A stretch of DNA of 64,000 nt from Andeanibacterium sp035497315 (GTDB lineage Bacteria > Pseudomonadota > Alphaproteobacteria > Sphingomonadales > Sphingomonadaceae). The position numbers and the translations under genes are program-made. The stretch lies in contig DATJDU010000097.1 of NCBI GenBank assembly GCA_035497315.1, positions 1 to 64,000 on the forward strand, in the 5' to 3' direction. This document shows positions 61,834-64,000 of this stretch, piece after piece. Numbering within the stretch: the stretch's first letter is position 1; the number at the start of each line of letters is the position of its first letter. The notes below the pieces were generated by a model. It was not told where the DNA came from, ran no database searches, and worked only from the letters and a program-made list of their open reading frames with translations.

Positions 61834-62715
61834 ATGTGCGATGATTTCACGGCCCTGGCCGATGATGCCACGTTGGCGAAGCGCGGCCTCAGCCGCAGGG
61901 ATTTCGCGGCGATCAGTGCGGCAGCGATGGGGACCCTTACCGTAAGCACAGCCTGCGCAGCCCAGAGCGAGGGCCCGGCGCTGACCGAATCGACCGTCAC
62001 CATCACTACGCCCGACGGGAAGATGGATGCTTTCTTCGTCCATCCGACAGAAGGCAAGCACCCCGCCGTCATCATGTATCCCGACATTGCGGGCCTGCGC
62101 GATGCCTATAAGGTCATGGCCCGCACGCTGGCCGCATCGGGCTATGCAGTGGTGGCCGTGAACCATTATTACCGCAGCGCCAAGGCGCCGGTGATGAATA
62201 CCATTTCCGAATTCTTCGCCCCCGAAGGGCGGGAGAAGCTGGGGCCGATGATGGCTAAGCTGACCGTTCCCGCGATCGTCAGCGATGCGAAGGCGATCGT
62301 CGCCTGGCTCGACCAGAACCCCGCCGTGGATACGGCCAGGAAGATCGCGGCGGAAGGCTATTGCATGACCGGCTCCTATGCGGTGCGCACCGCTGCCGCC
62401 GTGCCGGACCGGGTCGGCGCGGTCAGTTCCTTCCACGGTGGCGGCCTTGTGACGCCGGCGCCGGACAGCCCGCACAAGATGCTGAAGGGCACCAAGGCGC
62501 TATACCTCTTCGCCGTCGCCCAGAATGACGACAAGCGCAGCCCTGACGACAAGGTGGCTCTGCGGCACGCAGCGGAAGATGCGGGTGTGGGTGCGAAGGT
62601 GGAAGTCTTTGCAGCGGACCATGGCTGGTGCACCGTGGATTCGGCCGCTTACAACAAGGTCGAAGCCGAACGGGCGCGCACGCTTTCGCTGTGGAATTAC
62701 GGCAAGATGGGCTGA
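61834..62715 (+). CDS. Tat-exported dienelactone hydrolase family protein
   Basis: The 293-residue protein starts MCDDFTALADDATLAKRG at 61834, behind AAGGAGAG. SRRDFAAISAAAMG is a twin-arginine signal, with cleavage near ACA. The alpha/beta hydrolase core has the Cys-type nucleophile elbow AEGYCMTGSYAV, the acid region FAVAQNDDKRSPDD and His in AADHGWCTVDS, the Cys-Asp-His triad of dienelactone hydrolases. Export through Tat is unusual for the cytoplasmic muconolactone enzyme, so a different ester substrate is likely. Confidence 0.88.
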   Translation: MCDDFTALADDATLAKRGLSRRDFAAISAAAMGTLTVSTACAAQSEGPALTESTVTITTPDGKMDAFFVHPTEGKHPAVIMYPDIAGLRDAYKVMARTLAASGYAVVAVNHYYRSAKAPVMNTISEFFAPEGREKLGPMMAKLTVPAIVSDAKAIVAWLDQNPAVDTARKIAAEGYCMTGSYAVRTAAAVPDRVGAVSSFHGGGLVTPAPDSPHKMLKGTKALYLFAVAQNDDKRSPDDKVALRHAAEDAGVGAKVEVFAADHGWCTVDSAAYNKVEAERARTLSLWNYGKMG

Positions 62716-62742
62716 TCGGGCCTTTCGCCAGTCAGCCTTCGA

Positions 62743-62785
62743 AACAGGCCCCGTCGCACTTTGTGAGGCGGGGCCTGTTCTTTCC
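62743..62785 (+). terminator. Terminator of the dienelactone hydrolase gene
   Basis: AACAGGCCCC (62743-62752) pairs with GGGGCCTGTT (62770-62779), and the plus strand continues CTTTCC. The loop is 17 bases with some inner pairing. Confidence 0.6.
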
Positions 62786-62793
62786 TGGTCCTC

Positions 62794-62822
62794 TCGTCAC
62801 TCCAGCGAAAGCTGGGGTCTCA
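62794..62822. repeat. Short hairpin repeat
   Basis: TCGTCACTCCAGC and GCTGGGGTCTC flank GAAA, with CCAGC/GCTGG pairing. The sequence is of the common GTCATTCCxGCGAAxGCxGG repeat type, lying between convergent stops. Confidence 0.55.
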
Positions 62823-62826
62823 GGCC

Positions 62827-63810
62827 TCAACGCAGATTCTTGCGCTCGATCGTCACTTCCGGATCGCCGCACAATCCGCAGTCTTTGCCGATGAAGCTCT
62901 TCGCGGCCTTCTGGTTGCCGCGTAATTGCCATTCCAGCCAGTCCACCGCGATCCGTGCGCCCTTGCCGCCCATTGGTTCGTGATAGGTGCCGCCGTGGCC
63001 CTTGGGCAAATTCACCATCACGGCGGGTACGTGGTTGATGTGCTCGAAATCGTCCTTGCCATTGGCATAGGCGATGTCGGTCGGCCCGCCCTGGATATAG
63101 ATTACCGGCGTGTGAATCTTCGCCAGCGCGCTCTTGGGCAGTTCCATGCCGGGAATGCCGAGCGAGGGATCGGTCAGAAGCCCGCTGTTCTGGATCACCA
63201 GCGTGTCGAGACGCGGATCGGGCGCGATCTCCAGCGCCTGAATGCCGCCGCAGCTGAAGCCGCCCGCTGCAATCGCCTTCTCGTCGATCAGGCCGTCATA
63301 GCGGCTGCCGCTGCGTGCATTTTCCGCCAGCGCCCAGTCCAGAGCGCTGGTGAGGTCAGCAGCCTTGGTGGGGGGCGGGGGATAGGAACCATCGGCATTG
63401 CGCCCGCGCGGCGGGGCCTTCGGATCGTGCGCATTGGGGCCGCTGCGCCATTTGCCGGGCGCGATCACCAGATAGCCATAGGATGCGATCTGCGAGAGAT
63501 GCAGGCGCGAACTGGTGGCATCGTCGGCACAGGCGCCATTGCCCCAGACGAACAGCCCCAGCTTGCCCTTGCCCACTTTGGACAAATCCGCCGGGCGGTA
63601 GATCACATGATCGGGCAGGGATGGATCGACTTCGATCAGCGAGGGGAAGGGGCCGTCACCTGGCGTATCGGGTACTTTGTCCCGCTCTGCCTCGAGCCGG
63701 GCCTCGTCGGCTGGTGCGGTTTGTGCGGTTTGTGCAGCGGCCTGCGCCACCATGCCCGCCGCCGCCAGCATGGCCAGAACCCCAGCCAGATAATTCGCTT
63801 TCCTGTGCAT
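62827..63810 (-). CDS. Exported alpha/beta hydrolase
   Basis: The 327-residue protein starts MHRKANYLAGVLAMLAAAGM at 63810, behind GAAGGGGAGAACG. The signal peptide ends near AAA-QT. The nucleophile elbow is AAGGFSCGGIQAL, the acidic residue may lie near QGGPTDIAYA, and His is in LPKGHGGTYHE. GKDCGLCGDPEV near the end is a cysteine pair of unknown use. It resembles chlorophyllase-like or acetyl xylan esterase-like hydrolases. Its role in the cluster could be release of an esterified aromatic. Confidence 0.82.
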   Translation of the reverse strand: MHRKANYLAGVLAMLAAAGMVAQAAAQTAQTAPADEARLEAERDKVPDTPGDGPFPSLIEVDPSLPDHVIYRPADLSKVGKGKLGLFVWGNGACADDATSSRLHLSQIASYGYLVIAPGKWRSGPNAHDPKAPPRGRNADGSYPPPPTKAADLTSALDWALAENARSGSRYDGLIDEKAIAAGGFSCGGIQALEIAPDPRLDTLVIQNSGLLTDPSLGIPGMELPKSALAKIHTPVIYIQGGPTDIAYANGKDDFEHINHVPAVMVNLPKGHGGTYHEPMGGKGARIAVDWLEWQLRGNQKAAKSFIGKDCGLCGDPEVTIERKNLR

Positions 63811-63836
63811 CGTTCTCCCCTTCTTTTCTTGCGATC

Positions 63837-64000
63837 CTATTCGAACCAATAGGCCATTCCCCGCATCTCAAGGCTGACTCGCGCGGGCGCGTCCAAGTCT
63901 GCCAGTGGATTGTCGAAGGCGCCATGTGGCATCAGCCGGGCGCGCTCTGGGTCGCTCTCGCTGGTCTTGAACACGATGGCCTCGTCGGGCCGCATGTCGC
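63837..64000 (-). CDS. CmcJ/NvfI-family oxidoreductase, C-terminal part (runs off right edge)
   Basis: The minus strand reads 54 complete codons to a TAG at 63837-63839, ending DNPLADLDAPARVSLEMRGM and AYWFE. The preceding DMRPDEAIVFKTSESDPERA, RLMPHGAF matches the C-terminal signature of the CmcJ/NvfI-like family (DMRPDEAIVFK, SDPxRAR, PHxAFDxP). The family includes oxygenase-like enzymes of fungal and bacterial secondary metabolism and is common in sphingomonad catabolic clusters. The start and N-terminal catalytic part are outside the window. The stop lies 26 bases before the hydrolase start, so it is probably in the same operon. Confidence 0.7.
   Translation of the reverse strand, partial: DMRPDEAIVFKTSESDPERARLMPHGAFDNPLADLDAPARVSLEMRGMAYWFE

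Overview
The window reads as chromosomal DNA of a sphingomonad (Alphaproteobacteria, Sphingomonadales). The coding DNA is GC-rich. GapR (DUF2312) and DUF1244 proteins, TonB-dependent uptake and SnoaL-rich catabolic clusters fit this group, and several proteins resemble the lignin-catabolism enzymes of Sphingobium sp. SYK-6 (LigM, LigF, LigD and LigW types). Genus and species cannot be fixed from the sequence alone. Similarity statements rest on recalled family sequences, because no search was run.

Positions 1-24,200 are mostly housekeeping. The 5' end of polA runs off the left edge. Then come a repeat-rich small lipoprotein, a class A beta-lactamase, groES-groEL with its own promoter and a CIRCE operator, a MATE exporter, a lipoprotein cytochrome c and a secreted protein of unknown function. 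The ribosomal stalk genes rplJ-rplL lie on the minus strand, divergent from rpoB-rpoC instead of upstream in the same operon. The roughly 1.1 kb gap between them holds a methyltransferase remnant and a strong promoter-like site. Downstream are a secreted helical protein and nadE-gltX-tlpA-like.

Positions 24,300-38,600 hold pyk, DUF1244, gapR, a CPBP protease, ybjQ-like, yebC, a tiny membrane protein, ruvC, a monooxygenase-like protein, an ArsC-like reductase, a bestrophin, ubiG, lysC, a secreted SnoaL protein, katG, a nitronate-monooxygenase-like protein and a GNAT acetyltransferase.

Positions 38,600-64,000 form a catabolic region. A ligM gene (tetrahydrofolate-dependent aryl O-demethylase) is followed by an eight-gene minus-strand run: amidohydrolase, atypical phosphatase, SDR, LigF-like glutathione S-transferase, MDR oxidoreductase, MFS transporter, TauD-family dioxygenase and a secreted NTR-like protein. 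A small, compositionally different insert carries a 146-residue protein, a tRNA-like cloverleaf and a terminator-closed structured segment. After it come an aldehyde dehydrogenase, a PQQ quinohemoprotein alcohol dehydrogenase, a core-MetE-like methyltransferase, a GFA protein and a TonB-dependent receptor. The right end has a second cluster: three consecutive SnoaL/NTF2-fold proteins with a LigW-like decarboxylase, divergent from a LigD-like SDR and a Tat-exported dienelactone hydrolase, then a secreted alpha/beta hydrolase and a truncated CmcJ/NvfI-family gene.

The working picture is uptake of an O-methylated, probably ether-linked or diaryl aromatic compound through the TonB receptor and MFS transporter. 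Side-chain oxidation (PQQ-ADH, ALDH, SDRs), glutathione-dependent cleavage (GST), decarboxylation (LigW type) and O-demethylation to 5-methyl-THF (LigM) would follow. The true substrate is not readable from sequence. No CRISPR array, insertion sequence, rRNA gene or ordinary tRNA was seen.
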